64,000 nt of DNA from Acidobacteriota bacterium (GCA_016718135.1 JADKEF010000004.1:186001-250000), one strand, 5' to 3'; counted from the first letter of the stretch, positions 16,800 through 25,823 are shown. The notes: generated by a model not told the origin, from the sequence alone. Numbers and translations are program-made.

Positions 16800-17729
16800 A
16801 TGAATGATTCCGAAACCATTCGGCGAGATCTGAAGCCCGCGCTTGTTTTTCTGACGGGTGAGTTGATCGCTGTCCCGATCCCACTTGAGCGCGAGGATGT
16901 TATTCTCGGACGTGCGATCGAGGCGGACGTGCGAGTTAATGACACTCAAGTTTCGCGTCAGCACGCTCGGATCATCGCCATGCTTAATGAGGAAAAAGGC
17001 GCGACCGAATATATTCTAAATGACCTCGATTCGCGTAACGGAACATTTCTCAATGGCCGCCGTGTGCGCCGCGAGGTATTAGATAATGGTGATAAGATCA
17101 CGGTCGGCGAGACCATTCTGCGATTTGATCTTCTCGACGAGATAGATCGTGAATACCAGCGTCAAATTCATCGACTCATTTCACACGACGACCTGACCGG
17201 CCTTTTGTCCAGCCGGTCGTTCTTTTTTGAACTGCGGCGCGAGGCAGGCAGAGCGACTGCCGAGGGGCGACCATTTTGTGTGCTAATGATGGACGGAGAT
17301 GATTTTAAGCATGTCAATGATAATTACGGCCATCTGACAGGAAGCAAAACGATCGAGGAGATCGGGTTTTCCATAATGACCAATTTGCGTAGCGGTGATG
17401 CCGCTGCACGGTTTGGCGGGGACGAATTTGCGGCGTTCCTGCTCGATGCCGATCTGCCGCAAGGGATCGTTGCGGCGGAACGCATTCGGTCGAGTATCGA
17501 GGCTTATCCATTTAGCATCGTTCGGCAGGGCTCAAAAGACACGCATCGGATCACCGTTAGCATTGGTGTAGCTTCATTTCCGGATGACTCTTCGGACCCG
17601 ATCGAACTGGTGGAAATGGCTGATTCAGCTCTCTACCGTGCCAAACGTGAAGGCCGCAATCGGGTCGCCGCTTACCGTGATCTCACGCAGGCTGAGATCG
17701 ATCGACACCTGCCGCCGCGACGCAACTGA
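16800..17729 (+). CDS. FHA domain diguanylate cyclase (GGDEF)
   Basis: 309 residues. The FHA domain covers about residues 20-112 with the phosphothreonine-binding signature (LGRAIEADVRV, SRQHARI, NDLDSRNGTFLNG). The GGDEF domain covers about 125-300 with an intact active site FGGDEF (residues 205-210), the DDLTGLLSSRSFF entry helix and metal-binding MMDGDDFKHVNDNYGH. An RSGD at 197-200, five residues before GGDEF, matches an inhibitory I-site. It should make c-di-GMP in the cytoplasm when docked to a phosphorylated partner. It is followed by type IV pilus-like genes after a 152-base gap, so control of pilus or surface behaviour is plausible. The protein kinase at 4555-6669 is a possible upstream partner (inference). 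Confidence 0.95.
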   Translation: MNDSETIRRDLKPALVFLTGELIAVPIPLEREDVILGRAIEADVRVNDTQVSRQHARIIAMLNEEKGATEYILNDLDSRNGTFLNGRRVRREVLDNGDKITVGETILRFDLLDEIDREYQRQIHRLISHDDLTGLLSSRSFFFELRREAGRATAEGRPFCVLMMDGDDFKHVNDNYGHLTGSKTIEEIGFSIMTNLRSGDAAARFGGDEFAAFLLDADLPQGIVAAERIRSSIEAYPFSIVRQGSKDTHRITVSIGVASFPDDSSDPIELVEMADSALYRAKREGRNRVAAYRDLTQAEIDRHLPPRRN

Positions 17730-17881
17730 TACTTTACCCATTTATTCCTGACCGACGCGCCTTTTTATCAAGTTTTGCAACAATTTAGCGCTTGTTTACG
17801 TGAAAGACAACGATTCTGCTTCGTGTTAGAATCAAAGCTTGTCTTTAGGCGAGTTTTTTCGAAGTTTGAGTCGTAATACAA

Positions 17882-18505
17882 GTGATCACTAAGTTAAATC
17901 TGTCCACCCATCCGTTTCGCAACCGCGTGTTGCCGTATCTTACTGCGGCGCTATTGTTGGTTGTGAGCGCATTAGCGGGTGTTTATTGTCTAGCAACTCT
18001 CCGCGATAATTCAAACAAGAACGATCTTTTGGTGACCGCTATTAAGGAACGCGAGACAGAGATCTCGCGGCTCAAGGGCGAAGGCGAGAAAGTCCAACAG
18101 CTGCTCACGCCTGACCAGAAAGCACTTTTGAACGCATCGCACCGTCTGGTCGCCAATAAGACCTTTGGGTGGTCGCGTCTTTTTGCCGATCTGGAATCCG
18201 TTATGCCAACCAGCGTCAGTGCATCACGCATCGGGGTCGAAAACATCTATCAGGACGGCGACCGTGTTAAGGCTGAGCTGGAGTTTGCCGTTCTAAGCCG
18301 CGATTATGCCTCCGTTATGTCGATGATCGAGAGGATGAATAATTCAGGGCTTTTCCGGGCTGAACTGCGGGGACAGGACCTAGAGAAGAACGAACGCGTC
18401 ACTTTTACCGAATATACATTTCGCCTTATTTACACACCTGCGTACGGATACGCGGCTGCACCGTCATCTGACGTGGCTATGAATGGGCAAGGAGGCGGGC
18501 AATAA
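17882..18505 (+). CDS. pilN: Type IV pilus assembly protein PilN-like
   Basis: 207 residues from a GTG start at 17882; no strong ribosome site is visible. The N-terminus MITKLNLSTHPFRNRV is the short cytoplasmic tail typical of PilN, followed by one membrane helix (about 17-39), a coiled coil (KERETEISRLKGEGEKVQQLL) and a small periplasmic alpha-beta domain (SASRIGVENIYQDGDRVKAELEFAVLSRDYASVMSMIERM). PilN pairs with PilO at the inner membrane and joins PilM and PilP in the alignment complex. The stop is immediately followed by the PilO-like ATG. No pilM gene precedes it in this window, which is unusual. Confidence 0.75.
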   Translation: MITKLNLSTHPFRNRVLPYLTAALLLVVSALAGVYCLATLRDNSNKNDLLVTAIKERETEISRLKGEGEKVQQLLTPDQKALLNASHRLVANKTFGWSRLFADLESVMPTSVSASRIGVENIYQDGDRVKAELEFAVLSRDYASVMSMIERMNNSGLFRAELRGQDLEKNERVTFTEYTFRLIYTPAYGYAAAPSSDVAMNGQGGGQ

Positions 18506-19414
18506 ATGGCAGAAGTCGAGCCAAATACAAACCCCTCTAAAGAGGTTGTTGAAGTAGTCGAAGCTCCCGTGTGGAACACGCTTCCGCCCAATCGCCCGCG
18601 AAAGGTCTATGGTGGAATGTGGGGTCCGGTCGAGATCGGGGCCGTCGGCGTCGGTGCATTGGCGTTGATCGCGGCAGTGGTCGTTTATGTTTTCTTCGTG
18701 ATCCCGTCAAACCGTGAACTCGTAAAGAACCGCTCCGAGGCCGACCGGCTAGAAACAGAGCTGATCGCGGCACGCACCAAGTACGGCGACATCACAAATA
18801 CCGAGACCGAAGTAGCCAAGATCGTGTCAAGTGTCGATGATTTTGAGACGCGTTTTCTGCCTGTTGTATCAACCGGCCAGAGTGCTCTATACCAGCGGAT
18901 CAATAGCCTCATTTCTGCATACGGCCTCGTGAATACAAGCGGCCCGGACTATGCTCCGCTTGAGACGGCCGATCAGAATACCGGAGCGCAAACCGATGCG
19001 CAAAAGGGACGTGCGAAATTTCGAAGTCTCTACCCCGGCGTATATGTGTCGACGACAGTCGAAGGGTCGTATCAGAGCCTCCGTCGGTTTATCCGGGAGA
19101 TCGAGACCGGCCGCGAGTTCATTATCGTAAGTGCTGTTGAACTGGCTCCGTCTGAAGGGGAAACTGAAAAAACGGGCCAGCCGCAGGTCGCTGGTAATCA
19201 GTCCGGTATCCCGAATAATGTCTACGGAGCTGCAGATCCAACCCGAGCGGGTCAGGTAGCTCCGGGATTCAATCCTAATCAGATTCAATCAGGCCAGCAG
19301 CAACAGCGTGAACGGCCAAAGGGCAAGATGCATGGCGACATGGTCAGCCTGCGTATCGAGATGGCTGCGTATTTTCGCCGTCCGAATTTTTCACCGGTAA
19401 CGCCGGTTCAGTAG
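18506..19414 (+). CDS. pilO: Type IV pilus assembly protein PilO-like
   Basis: 302 residues; ATG directly after the stop of the PilN-like gene. A cytoplasmic Pro-rich tail of about 45 residues, one membrane helix (about 52-72: IGAVGVGALALIAAVVVYVFFV), a coiled coil (NRELVKNRSEADRLETELIAARTKYGD) and a periplasmic ferredoxin-like fold (RINSLISAYGLV, then VSTTVEGSYQSLRRFIREIETGREFIIV) match the PilO/GspM pattern. The Gln/Pro-rich C-terminal segment is longer than in classic PilO. Operon position supports partnership with PilN. Confidence 0.75.
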   Translation: MAEVEPNTNPSKEVVEVVEAPVWNTLPPNRPRKVYGGMWGPVEIGAVGVGALALIAAVVVYVFFVIPSNRELVKNRSEADRLETELIAARTKYGDITNTETEVAKIVSSVDDFETRFLPVVSTGQSALYQRINSLISAYGLVNTSGPDYAPLETADQNTGAQTDAQKGRAKFRSLYPGVYVSTTVEGSYQSLRRFIREIETGREFIIVSAVELAPSEGETEKTGQPQVAGNQSGIPNNVYGAADPTRAGQVAPGFNPNQIQSGQQQQRERPKGKMHGDMVSLRIEMAAYFRRPNFSPVTPVQ

Positions 19415-19423
19415 TTTGAATTG

Positions 19424-20497
19424 ATGAAATTGTTCGAAGGCAAAACAACGACCGAAAGGAATAAGATCATCGCCGCAGCGGTGCTTGGCGTGATTTCGCT
19501 CGTCGCGCTATTTCTGGCGTTTGGCCCGAGTTTTTCAAGCAAAACTCCAACCGTAACTGTAAAGACTTCGCCGACGCCGCGCAATGCGACCACATCTGGC
19601 TCAAACACTGGTGACCGCGTGCTACCCACGGCTGACGAACAGAGTTTTGTCTACGAGACGACGCCGGTAGATTATCGCCCGGGCAGTGCCTACGCACCGG
19701 ATGCGGGCCGCAATATTTTCGCCTTCTACGAGCCGCCACCGCCATGTGATCCTCGAAAGCCGGGTGACTGCCCGACGCCGGTTCCGACGCAGATCAAAAC
19801 ACCGATGCCGCCGACACCGATGCCGCCGCCGCCTATCCTATTGCGGGCCGCGATCCCCCAGAATGTTTACGCGGGGCAAGCGGCTTTTAAGATGCAGGTC
19901 GACGGCACAGGATTTACGGCTGACTCGAAGATCTATTTCAACCAGGCAGAGTTGCCGACAACGTTCGTTAATGACCAACGGCTCTCGGCCGATGTCACGG
20001 CGAACATGATCGCTCAGGAAGGCCAGAAGTTTATCGAAGTAAGAACCCCGGATGGCCGCCTTTATTCGAATCAGGCATTTCTGATGGTCAACCCACCGCC
20101 CAAGCCGACAATGCAGTACATCGGCATGATCGCCCGAGCGCGAGGCAACAACGATACAGCTTATTTTATCGGCGGCAGTCCGACTCCATTCGGAGCTCGG
20201 CTAAATGATGTGGTCGGCGGGCAGTTTCGTCTCATTGACATCTCGGCAAGCGAGGTGGTGTTCGAGGACGTCAATCTTGGTTTCAAGCATAGAGTGCCGA
20301 TCACAAAAAATGCTGTTGCGTCGGGAGCGGGTCCTGGGCCTGCCGGAAGCCAAGGCTTTCCGACGACCAGAATTCCTGGCATCCCTGATAACATTCCTAG
20401 ATACATTCCGCCGCCGAATGCGAACCGGCCGCAGAGGCCAACTGACAAAAAAGAGGACGTCGACGACAAGGATGACCCGCCGTCATACCAAAAATAA
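19424..20497 (+). CDS. Pilus-associated inner-membrane protein with IPT/TIG-like and PilP/GspC-like regions
   Basis: 357 residues; ATG 19424 is preferred over TTG 19421. One membrane helix (about 14-36), then a long Pro-rich region including PPPPCDPRKPGDCPTP and TPMPPTPMPPPPI. An IPT/TIG-like beta domain follows (RAAIPQNVYAGQAAFKMQVDGTGF... FIEVRTPDGRLYSNQAFLMV). The last part, YIGMIARARGN...RLNDVVGGQFRLIDISASEVVFED, resembles the homology region of PilP/GspC. From context it fills the PilP slot between PilO and a pseudopilin; assignment of the IPT part is by pattern only. The 3' end overlaps the next gene by 26 bases. Confidence 0.6.
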   Translation: MKLFEGKTTTERNKIIAAAVLGVISLVALFLAFGPSFSSKTPTVTVKTSPTPRNATTSGSNTGDRVLPTADEQSFVYETTPVDYRPGSAYAPDAGRNIFAFYEPPPPCDPRKPGDCPTPVPTQIKTPMPPTPMPPPPILLRAAIPQNVYAGQAAFKMQVDGTGFTADSKIYFNQAELPTTFVNDQRLSADVTANMIAQEGQKFIEVRTPDGRLYSNQAFLMVNPPPKPTMQYIGMIARARGNNDTAYFIGGSPTPFGARLNDVVGGQFRLIDISASEVVFEDVNLGFKHRVPITKNAVASGAGPGPAGSQGFPTTRIPGIPDNIPRYIPPPNANRPQRPTDKKEDVDDKDDPPSYQK

Positions 20498-21164
20498 CGA
20501 AAGCGGCATGACGCTCTTTGCCGTGATGGCCGTAATGGTCATCTTTGCGGTGGCTCTACTTGCTGTTGCTCCGAGCATCGAGCAGGAGATCCGCCGAGAG
20601 AAAGAATTGGAATCTATTCGCCGTGGCGAAGAGGTAGCCGAGGCGATCCGTCAGTATATCGAGTTCTATCGCGGTGCCCGCCTACCGTCGTCAATGGACG
20701 ATCTGATCGAAGGCCTTCCTCAAGGCACAAAAAAGCGGCAGATCCTACGGGCTTCTGCAGCCATCGACCCGCTAAGCGAAGACGGCCGCTGGCGGCTGAT
20801 CAAAGCCGACGTAAGTACGATCGGCCCTTTTGCCAGGCGCGTACAAAATTATAACGGCGGACAGCTACCGCCGAATCCCAGCCAGCTCTTCGATCGATAC
20901 TCTCTGGTCGTCGCTAATTCGCTCAACACTGAACTTGATAGCGACAATGAGGCCGATGACGATACCGACTTTGAAGTTCTTACCGAGAACACCCCTTTTA
21001 TCGGCGTCGCCAGCCAAAGCAAAGGCAAGTCAATGATCGCCTATTACGGAATCGAAAATCACTCGAAATGGGTCTTCACGCCATTGTTTCGGGGCTCGGG
21101 CGGAACTACAAATTTCCCCGGCGTGCGTCCTCCGGGCGGCGGCGTTCGCCCACCAATCCGATAG
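20472..21164 (+). CDS. Pseudopilin-like protein (type IV pilus / type II secretion)
   Basis: About 230 residues from ATG 20472, which has AAGG just upstream; the longer open frame back to 20205 overlaps the preceding gene out of frame and is ignored. N-terminus MTRRHTKNNESGMTLFAVMAVMVIF is a class III (prepilin peptidase) leader ending in Gly, followed by a hydrophobic helix and the amphipathic segment EQEIRREKELESIRRGEEVAEAIRQYIEFY. The usual Glu at position +5 is missing (MTLFA), as in some minor pseudopilins. The C-terminus is Gly/Pro rich. Likely part of the pilus or secretion tip assembled by the preceding genes. Confidence 0.75.
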   Translation: MTRRHTKNNESGMTLFAVMAVMVIFAVALLAVAPSIEQEIRREKELESIRRGEEVAEAIRQYIEFYRGARLPSSMDDLIEGLPQGTKKRQILRASAAIDPLSEDGRWRLIKADVSTIGPFARRVQNYNGGQLPPNPSQLFDRYSLVVANSLNTELDSDNEADDDTDFEVLTENTPFIGVASQSKGKSMIAYYGIENHSKWVFTPLFRGSGGTTNFPGVRPPGGGVRPPIR

Positions 21165-21192
21165 CTTTCAGACACACCCGAACTTGTAGTAC

Positions 21193-21229
21193 TTGACTTT
21201 GATATATATTAGAATTAGAATAATTCTAA
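21193..21229 (+). promoter_or_regulatory. dps promoter with PerR/Fur-type operator over the -10
   Basis: TTGACT (21193-21198), 17-base spacer, TAGAAT (21216-21221). A perfect 7-1-7 palindrome TTAGAAT-A-ATTCTAA (21215-21229) covers the -10, and an extra TTAGAAT half-site sits at 21209-21215. This spacing is the known architecture of PerR/Fur-family boxes (PerR consensus TTATAATNATTATAA). Repression of dps relieved by peroxide or iron limitation is the expected behaviour. Confidence 0.75.
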
Positions 21230-21242
21230 TGCGGAAAGAATT

Positions 21243-21719
21243 ATGTTACACAATACAAAGATAGATCTGGCCAAGGGCAAACGTGAGAAAACAGTTGCCA
21301 TTCTCAATCAACGCCTCGCCGATGCGGCTGACCTGAGGTCACAGGCCAAACAGGCGCATTGGAACGTCAAGGGTATGAACTTCATCGCTCTGCACGAATT
21401 GTTCGATCGCGTGGCAACCGACCTCGAGCCGCACATCGACGATATTGCCGAGCGGATCACAACACTCGGCGGCACCGCCCTGGGGACGGTTCGTGTAGCG
21501 GCGCAGAATTCGACACTTGCCGAGTATCCGCTCGAGATCACCGACGGAGCGGCCCATGTCGATGCCCTTTCCACCGCCTTGGCTGATTTTGGAGCGATGG
21601 TCCGATCGGACATCGATGCCACCGCCGAACTCGGCGACGCGGACACCGCCGATCTGCTTACAGGAATCTCACGCTCGGTGGATAAGCTATTGTGGTTCGT
21701 CGAGGCACATCTTCAGTAG
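21243..21719 (+). CDS. dps: Dps-family DNA-binding ferritin-like protein
   Basis: 158 residues, normal for Dps. It forms dodecamers that oxidise Fe(II) with peroxide and shield DNA. The ferroxidase ligands are intact: His39 (AHWNVKG), His51, Asp55, Asp66 and Glu70 (HIDDIAE), which match the E. coli set with a constant offset of 12. The short basic N-terminus (KIDLAKGKREK) could bind DNA. GGAAAG lies 6-11 bases before the ATG. The upstream promoter carries a PerR/Fur-like operator. The stop is 5 bases from the end of the convergent amidohydrolase gene. Confidence 0.95.
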   Translation: MLHNTKIDLAKGKREKTVAILNQRLADAADLRSQAKQAHWNVKGMNFIALHELFDRVATDLEPHIDDIAERITTLGGTALGTVRVAAQNSTLAEYPLEITDGAAHVDALSTALADFGAMVRSDIDATAELGDADTADLLTGISRSVDKLLWFVEAHLQ

Positions 21720-21724
21720 CCGTT

Positions 21725-23014
21725 CTATTTCGCAAAATCGAAAACAATATTGCAGAAAGCCTTAACGCCTACATCGAGACGGCTGTCGTCGATGAAAAAG
21801 TCGGGCGTGTGATGCGGAGCTGCTTCTTTCGGATCTTTCCCCTTAGGCATTCCGCCGACGAAGAAATAGAACGACGGAGCCTTCTCGCCGAAGTATGAAA
21901 AATCCTCGGCGCCGGTGACCCAATTGGCGTCGATCACATTTTCTTTTCCGGCAGCTTTGTAGAGCGAGGGCAACATCTTTTCGACAAGCGCCGGTGTATT
22001 GTAAGTGACCGGGGCTTTTGTCTCGATCATCACCTCGACGCTTGCCCCCATACTCTCGGCGATACTCTTTGCCGTCTGCCGAATCTTTGCATGAACATCC
22101 TTCTGCATTTCGGAGTCAAGCGTGCGGATCGTCCCGGCCATTGTCAGGGTTTCTGGAATAATGTTCTCGCGAACACCGCCGTTGATACGCCCCACGGTGA
22201 TAACGACCGGGGCTTTGGGCAGATCGGAACGGCGGGCGACGATCATCTGTAAGCCTGTGTAGATTTGCGTCGCGACGGCGATCGGGTCGATGCCGTCCCA
22301 CGGATACGCACCGTGAGTTTGCTTGCCTTTGACCTTGATCTCGAACCAATCGCTCGCCGCCATCGTCGAACCAGACTTGTAACGGATCTTTCCGATCTCG
22401 GTCTGCGAATTGATATGAATGCCAAAGATCGCATCGATCTTCGGGCTATCCATCACGCCTTCCTTGACCATCAGCGGCGCACCGCCTTCTTCACCGGCTG
22501 GCGGGCCTTCTTCGGCAGGCTGGAAGATAAAGACTACCGTTCCCTTGATCTTATCCCTCATCCCGACGAGTACCTCGGCCGCGCCCATCAGCATCGCGAC
22601 ATGAGTGTCATGACCGCAGGCGTGCATAACGCCGACATTTTGTCCGTTGAAAACCGCAGTTTCCTTTGACGCAAAGGGCAGGGAATTTCTCTCGGTAACC
22701 GGCAACCCGTCCATATCCGCACGCAGCCCTATAACAGGCCCGGGCTGAGAACCCTTCAGTATGCCGACAACACCTGTCTTCGCGATGCCCGTCTTAACTT
22801 CGAGCCCAAGCTTTCTTAAGTGATCTTCGACGAACTTTGCCGTCTTCACCTCGCTGTTTCCAAGTTCTGGATACTTGTGAACGTGCCGTCGCCATTCTAT
22901 TACTTTCGACATGACCTTAGCCGTTGCGGCTTCGATCTCCTTGCTCATATCGACAGCCAAAGACGCATTTGTGAGCGAAAAAATGGCGAGCATCGCCACC
23001 AGCATTCTTTTCAT
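21725..23014 (-). CDS. Secreted M20-family amidohydrolase / aminoacylase
   Basis: 429 residues. A signal peptide (MKRMLVAMLAIFSLTNASLA) predicts export, unusual for the mainly cytoplasmic M20D hydrolases. Metal-site motifs are present: HACGHDTH (131-138), the PAEEGPPAGEEGGA segment carrying the catalytic Glu pair, IFGIHI and the late TGAEDFSYF motif with APHHTPDF. The dimerisation (lid) domain is the THGAYPWDGIDPIAVATQIYTGLQ stretch. It should remove acyl groups from amino acids or dipeptides in the periplasm. The family includes IAA-amino acid hydrolases and N-acyl-L-amino acid amidohydrolases; exact substrate unknown. Confidence 0.92.
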   Translation of the reverse strand: MKRMLVAMLAIFSLTNASLAVDMSKEIEAATAKVMSKVIEWRRHVHKYPELGNSEVKTAKFVEDHLRKLGLEVKTGIAKTGVVGILKGSQPGPVIGLRADMDGLPVTERNSLPFASKETAVFNGQNVGVMHACGHDTHVAMLMGAAEVLVGMRDKIKGTVVFIFQPAEEGPPAGEEGGAPLMVKEGVMDSPKIDAIFGIHINSQTEIGKIRYKSGSTMAASDWFEIKVKGKQTHGAYPWDGIDPIAVATQIYTGLQMIVARRSDLPKAPVVITVGRINGGVRENIIPETLTMAGTIRTLDSEMQKDVHAKIRQTAKSIAESMGASVEVMIETKAPVTYNTPALVEKMLPSLYKAAGKENVIDANWVTGAEDFSYFGEKAPSFYFFVGGMPKGKDPKEAAPHHTPDFFIDDSRLDVGVKAFCNIVFDFAK

Positions 23015-23143
23015 TTGAAGAGCCTCCGATAGAAATTCAGAATGCGTAGATTGTAGCGCGTCTTTTGCGGGTGAAGAACTTCGTGTTAGAAAATCAATGA
23101 GTCCAAAGGCGTCATTCGAATAGCGGGGCTACGATATCCGCTC

Positions 23144-24046
23144 TCATTTCTTTCGAACGTACGTAAAATCAAACGTTGTCGTCCACGTCTTGCCTTCATC
23201 GACCGAACGCTCGCCGTGCTGACGAACATCGCCATTCGGCTGCTTCGAGAACGTCATCCGTCCGATCGCCTTTTTGCCGTTGAACATCGTGTCCGAATCG
23301 AGCACCATCTTTCCATCGACGAGCCCCCCGATGTAGTGCGTAAACGTTCCCTTGTCATCGACCCACGTCTGGTGCCATCTCTTGTCCGTCGTGTTGAAGA
23401 TATTAAAGCTCTTACCAGACGAAACTGGCGTCGACCAGTTCTCGAAGATGATGCACTGTCCGAGGATCAACTGAATATTGCTCGAACCGACCGTCACGCC
23501 CTGTGTATTCTTGGCGTCCCATTCGCCGATCCAAAAGTCGAACTCGCGAAACGACGGGCTGGCCTTGCAGGGGTTGACGGCGACATCGTGCTTCTTTACG
23601 AGATCGGTAAACTTTGCTTCAGCTTTGATCGCTGCAAAATCTGCCTCGCCGTTTAGCGAATCGGGTGAGATGCCGCCGAGCGTGATGCTCTTTTCCAGCG
23701 TCTCGTACGCCTTGTCGGTGCTATTGTTTCGAACGTACGCACGGGCAAGGGCGAGGCCAAAGACAGGATTGGGCGAGGCGGCAAAAACGGTCTCAAGGTG
23801 GGTTTGGGCCTCGACGTTGTTTCCCGCCCCAAGTAGCGACATGCCATATCGATAGCGTGCACCGGCGTTCTTTTCCTCAGCTTTGACGATCTTTTCGTAT
23901 GCGGCTGCGGCGGTTTTCCAGTCTTGCTTTTGAAAGGCTTCATTCGCCGCCGCACGCATTTCCGGCGTAATACTTGTAGCTGGTAGCGTTTGCCCGAGAA
24001 CCGAACCTGCGAACACCATTAAAGCGAGAACAAATCCCTTCATCAT
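23144..24046 (-). CDS. Secreted TPR protein with C-terminal DUF1579-like domain
   Basis: 300 residues. Start ATG 24046 has an AAAGGAGC ribosome site 7-14 bases upstream; the longer frame to 24148 overlaps the neighbour and is rejected. Signal peptide MMKGFVLALMVFAGSVLG. TPR-like helices at about 25-130 (EAFQKQDWKTAAAAYEKIVKAEEKNAGARYRYGMSLLGAG). From about 160 the sequence FREFDFWIGEWDAKNTQG, WHQTWVDDKG and GRMTFSKQPNGDVRQ resemble DUF1579-type beta-barrel domains of unknown role. It probably acts in the periplasm. It lies 68 bases downstream of the DUF4440-like gene on the same strand. Confidence 0.75.
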   Translation of the reverse strand: MMKGFVLALMVFAGSVLGQTLPATSITPEMRAAANEAFQKQDWKTAAAAYEKIVKAEEKNAGARYRYGMSLLGAGNNVEAQTHLETVFAASPNPVFGLALARAYVRNNSTDKAYETLEKSITLGGISPDSLNGEADFAAIKAEAKFTDLVKKHDVAVNPCKASPSFREFDFWIGEWDAKNTQGVTVGSSNIQLILGQCIIFENWSTPVSSGKSFNIFNTTDKRWHQTWVDDKGTFTHYIGGLVDGKMVLDSDTMFNGKKAIGRMTFSKQPNGDVRQHGERSVDEGKTWTTTFDFTYVRKK

Positions 24047-24114
24047 AAAAAAGCTCCTTTGAATGCATTTGCCTCTCCGATGCACGCAACGGCGGAAACA
24101 GTTGTCGCGATCAG

Positions 24115-24597
24115 CTAGGGCTTCATTGCCTTTTCTTTTTCGGTGCATGCATTCGGATCCATGGTCGAAGCCCCATTTGCGATCTTCCAGCCAGCGTCCG
24201 TGCGAACAAGGTTAAATTGATTTATGCCGCAGTGCGACCGTTTCCCTTCCGAAAAGAAAACGTAGCGTCCCCACACCATCGCCCAGTCGCCGTCGATCTC
24301 GACCTTGTGATCGTACATCACTTCCTTGGCCGCACCAGGTTTGGTAAAAAACTTACTGAAAGCCTCGCCACCGATCACGCTGATCCGTGGCTTGCCATCG
24401 CGTCCTTTCTGGATCGCGACGAGCTGATTTTCGGGCGTGCCCGTCGCAAGAATGCCAGAAGCATTTGCAGCAGCCATCTCGTCAAATAGTTTCTGAACCA
24501 CGGCTAGCACAGCCGCCTTGTCATCTGTTTTCTGAGCGATAGTGGTCGTTGCAAAAAGAGAGAGCGTAAGGCTGACGATCGTTAGTATTTTTTTCAT
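24115..24597 (-). CDS. Secreted SnoaL/DUF4440-like protein
   Basis: 160 residues. Signal peptide MKKILTIVSLTLSLFATTTIA; start ATG 24597 with CTCCTT complement (AAGGAG) directly upstream on the minus strand. The fold pattern is NTF2/SnoaL: N-terminal helix (KAAVLAVVQKLFDEMAAANASGI), then strands ending in KVEIDGDWAMVWGRYVFFSEGKRSHCGINQFNLVRTDAGWKIANGAST. These proteins bind or isomerise small ligands, but no catalytic residues can be assigned. Lies between a YVTN propeller gene and a TPR/DUF1579 gene, all on the minus strand. Confidence 0.7.
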   Translation of the reverse strand: MKKILTIVSLTLSLFATTTIAQKTDDKAAVLAVVQKLFDEMAAANASGILATGTPENQLVAIQKGRDGKPRISVIGGEAFSKFFTKPGAAKEVMYDHKVEIDGDWAMVWGRYVFFSEGKRSHCGINQFNLVRTDAGWKIANGASTMDPNACTEKEKAMKP

Positions 24598-24631
24598 ATT
24601 CTCCTTCAAAATAGATGAATTCCCACCTTCT

Positions 24632-25657
24632 TTACACACCGGATACGGCGATCCCGTCCGGTGCGGCTCCGGGAGTTGCTGTGCCTATTATGGTCAATTT
24701 TTCAAGGTCGATCTTTAGTACCTGATCGACGCCGGGTGAGGCTGGATTAGGTCTCCCGGCAGTGACAAAAAGAGTCTTGCCATCCGCCGAGAAAGCTACA
24801 CCTAGCGGTATGTTGTCGAGTTTCAGCCTCTTGATTTCCTTTCGCGTGGCTACGTCGATCACGACGATCTCCTTTGTCGGAAGCATCGTGCAGATCACAT
24901 ATTTACCGTTTGGCGTGAAGCGAACGCGATACGGGCGACCCTTGATATCTATCTTTGCAGCCGATTTTGCCGTAGCGAGATCGACGACCTCCGCCATTCC
25001 CTCGACGTTGAGGCCGACCCAAACTTCCTTTCCGTCGGGCGACAGATCGATCGCCTCAGGCTGTTTGCCGACCGGTATCTGCACTATCTGCGAAGGCCCG
25101 GGCGGGGCGGTTTGTGTGAAATTGAATACGGTGACGCTGTCCGAGCCTATATTTGCGGTGTAAAGTTTCTTCTGGTCAGGGGAAACGACGACCATGTGCG
25201 AGCCGTTTTGGCCGGTGCCCATTATCCAGTCGATCTTGTTCGTCACCGTGTCGTAACGCGCGATCGCACGATTGGTCTCTGCCGAAAAGTAAAGTTTCGT
25301 GCCGATGATATGCAGCCCGTGCGGCCGCATCAGGGGCGAAACATCGACGCGGCGAAGTTCTTTCGCAGTTGTAATATCTATGACGGAGATCGAACTTCCC
25401 GGCCCCAAGGCACCGCCGTAGTTCGAAACGTACGCCGTTTTGCCGTCCGCCGACAAGACCACCTCATGCGGCCCGTCGCCGACCGCGACCTTGCCCGTGA
25501 CCTTCATCGTCACCGGATCGATGATCGACATCGAGGCCTCGCCCTTGTTTGTTGTTACAAGCACGGGCTTCGCCGCCTGGCCGACTACCGTGAATTTAAC
25601 GGCCATCACAATTACGAGACCGGACAAAAGATTATTGATCGAGATCTTACCTTTCAT
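24632..25657 (-). CDS. Exported YVTN-type seven-bladed beta-propeller protein
   Basis: 341 residues from ATG 25657; the longer frame to 25711 adds a doubtful 18-residue lead. Signal-like N-terminus (ISINNLLSGLVIVMAVKFTVVGQA). The repeats are of YVTN type: LVTTNKGEASMSIIDPVTMKVTGKVAVGDGPHEVVLSADGKTAYVSNYG, DGKEVWVGLNVEGMAEVVDL, PNGKYVICTMLPTKEIVVIDVATRKEI and ADGKTLFVTAGRP. Propellers of this kind serve as periplasmic or surface interaction platforms, and some are part of quinoprotein dehydrogenases. No catalytic site can be seen. No ribosome site is obvious. Confidence 0.85.
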   Translation of the reverse strand: MKGKISINNLLSGLVIVMAVKFTVVGQAAKPVLVTTNKGEASMSIIDPVTMKVTGKVAVGDGPHEVVLSADGKTAYVSNYGGALGPGSSISVIDITTAKELRRVDVSPLMRPHGLHIIGTKLYFSAETNRAIARYDTVTNKIDWIMGTGQNGSHMVVVSPDQKKLYTANIGSDSVTVFNFTQTAPPGPSQIVQIPVGKQPEAIDLSPDGKEVWVGLNVEGMAEVVDLATAKSAAKIDIKGRPYRVRFTPNGKYVICTMLPTKEIVVIDVATRKEIKRLKLDNIPLGVAFSADGKTLFVTAGRPNPASPGVDQVLKIDLEKLTIIGTATPGAAPDGIAVSGV

Positions 25658-25758
25658 ATGAATTTTTACTAATACGGTGCATGACCGAAAAATGTTTTTG
25701 GTCACGCCCAAATGAGCGGATTTGTTTCATCACGATGCCGAAAATGCTGTAGGGAAAG

Positions 25759-25800
25759 AAACGCGCCGATGACGTTCTACACATCGAGATCGGCGCGTTT
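25759..25800 (-). terminator. Hairpin terminator after the Agl23-like gene
   Basis: A 12-bp perfect stem, AAACGCGCCGAT with ATCGGCGCGTTT, loop of 18 bases. On the minus strand it is followed by CTTT, so a short U-rich tail. It lies 24 bases after the stop at 25824. Confidence 0.7.
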
Positions 25801-25823
25801 CCGTTTGTTGTTGGTATGTTTCC

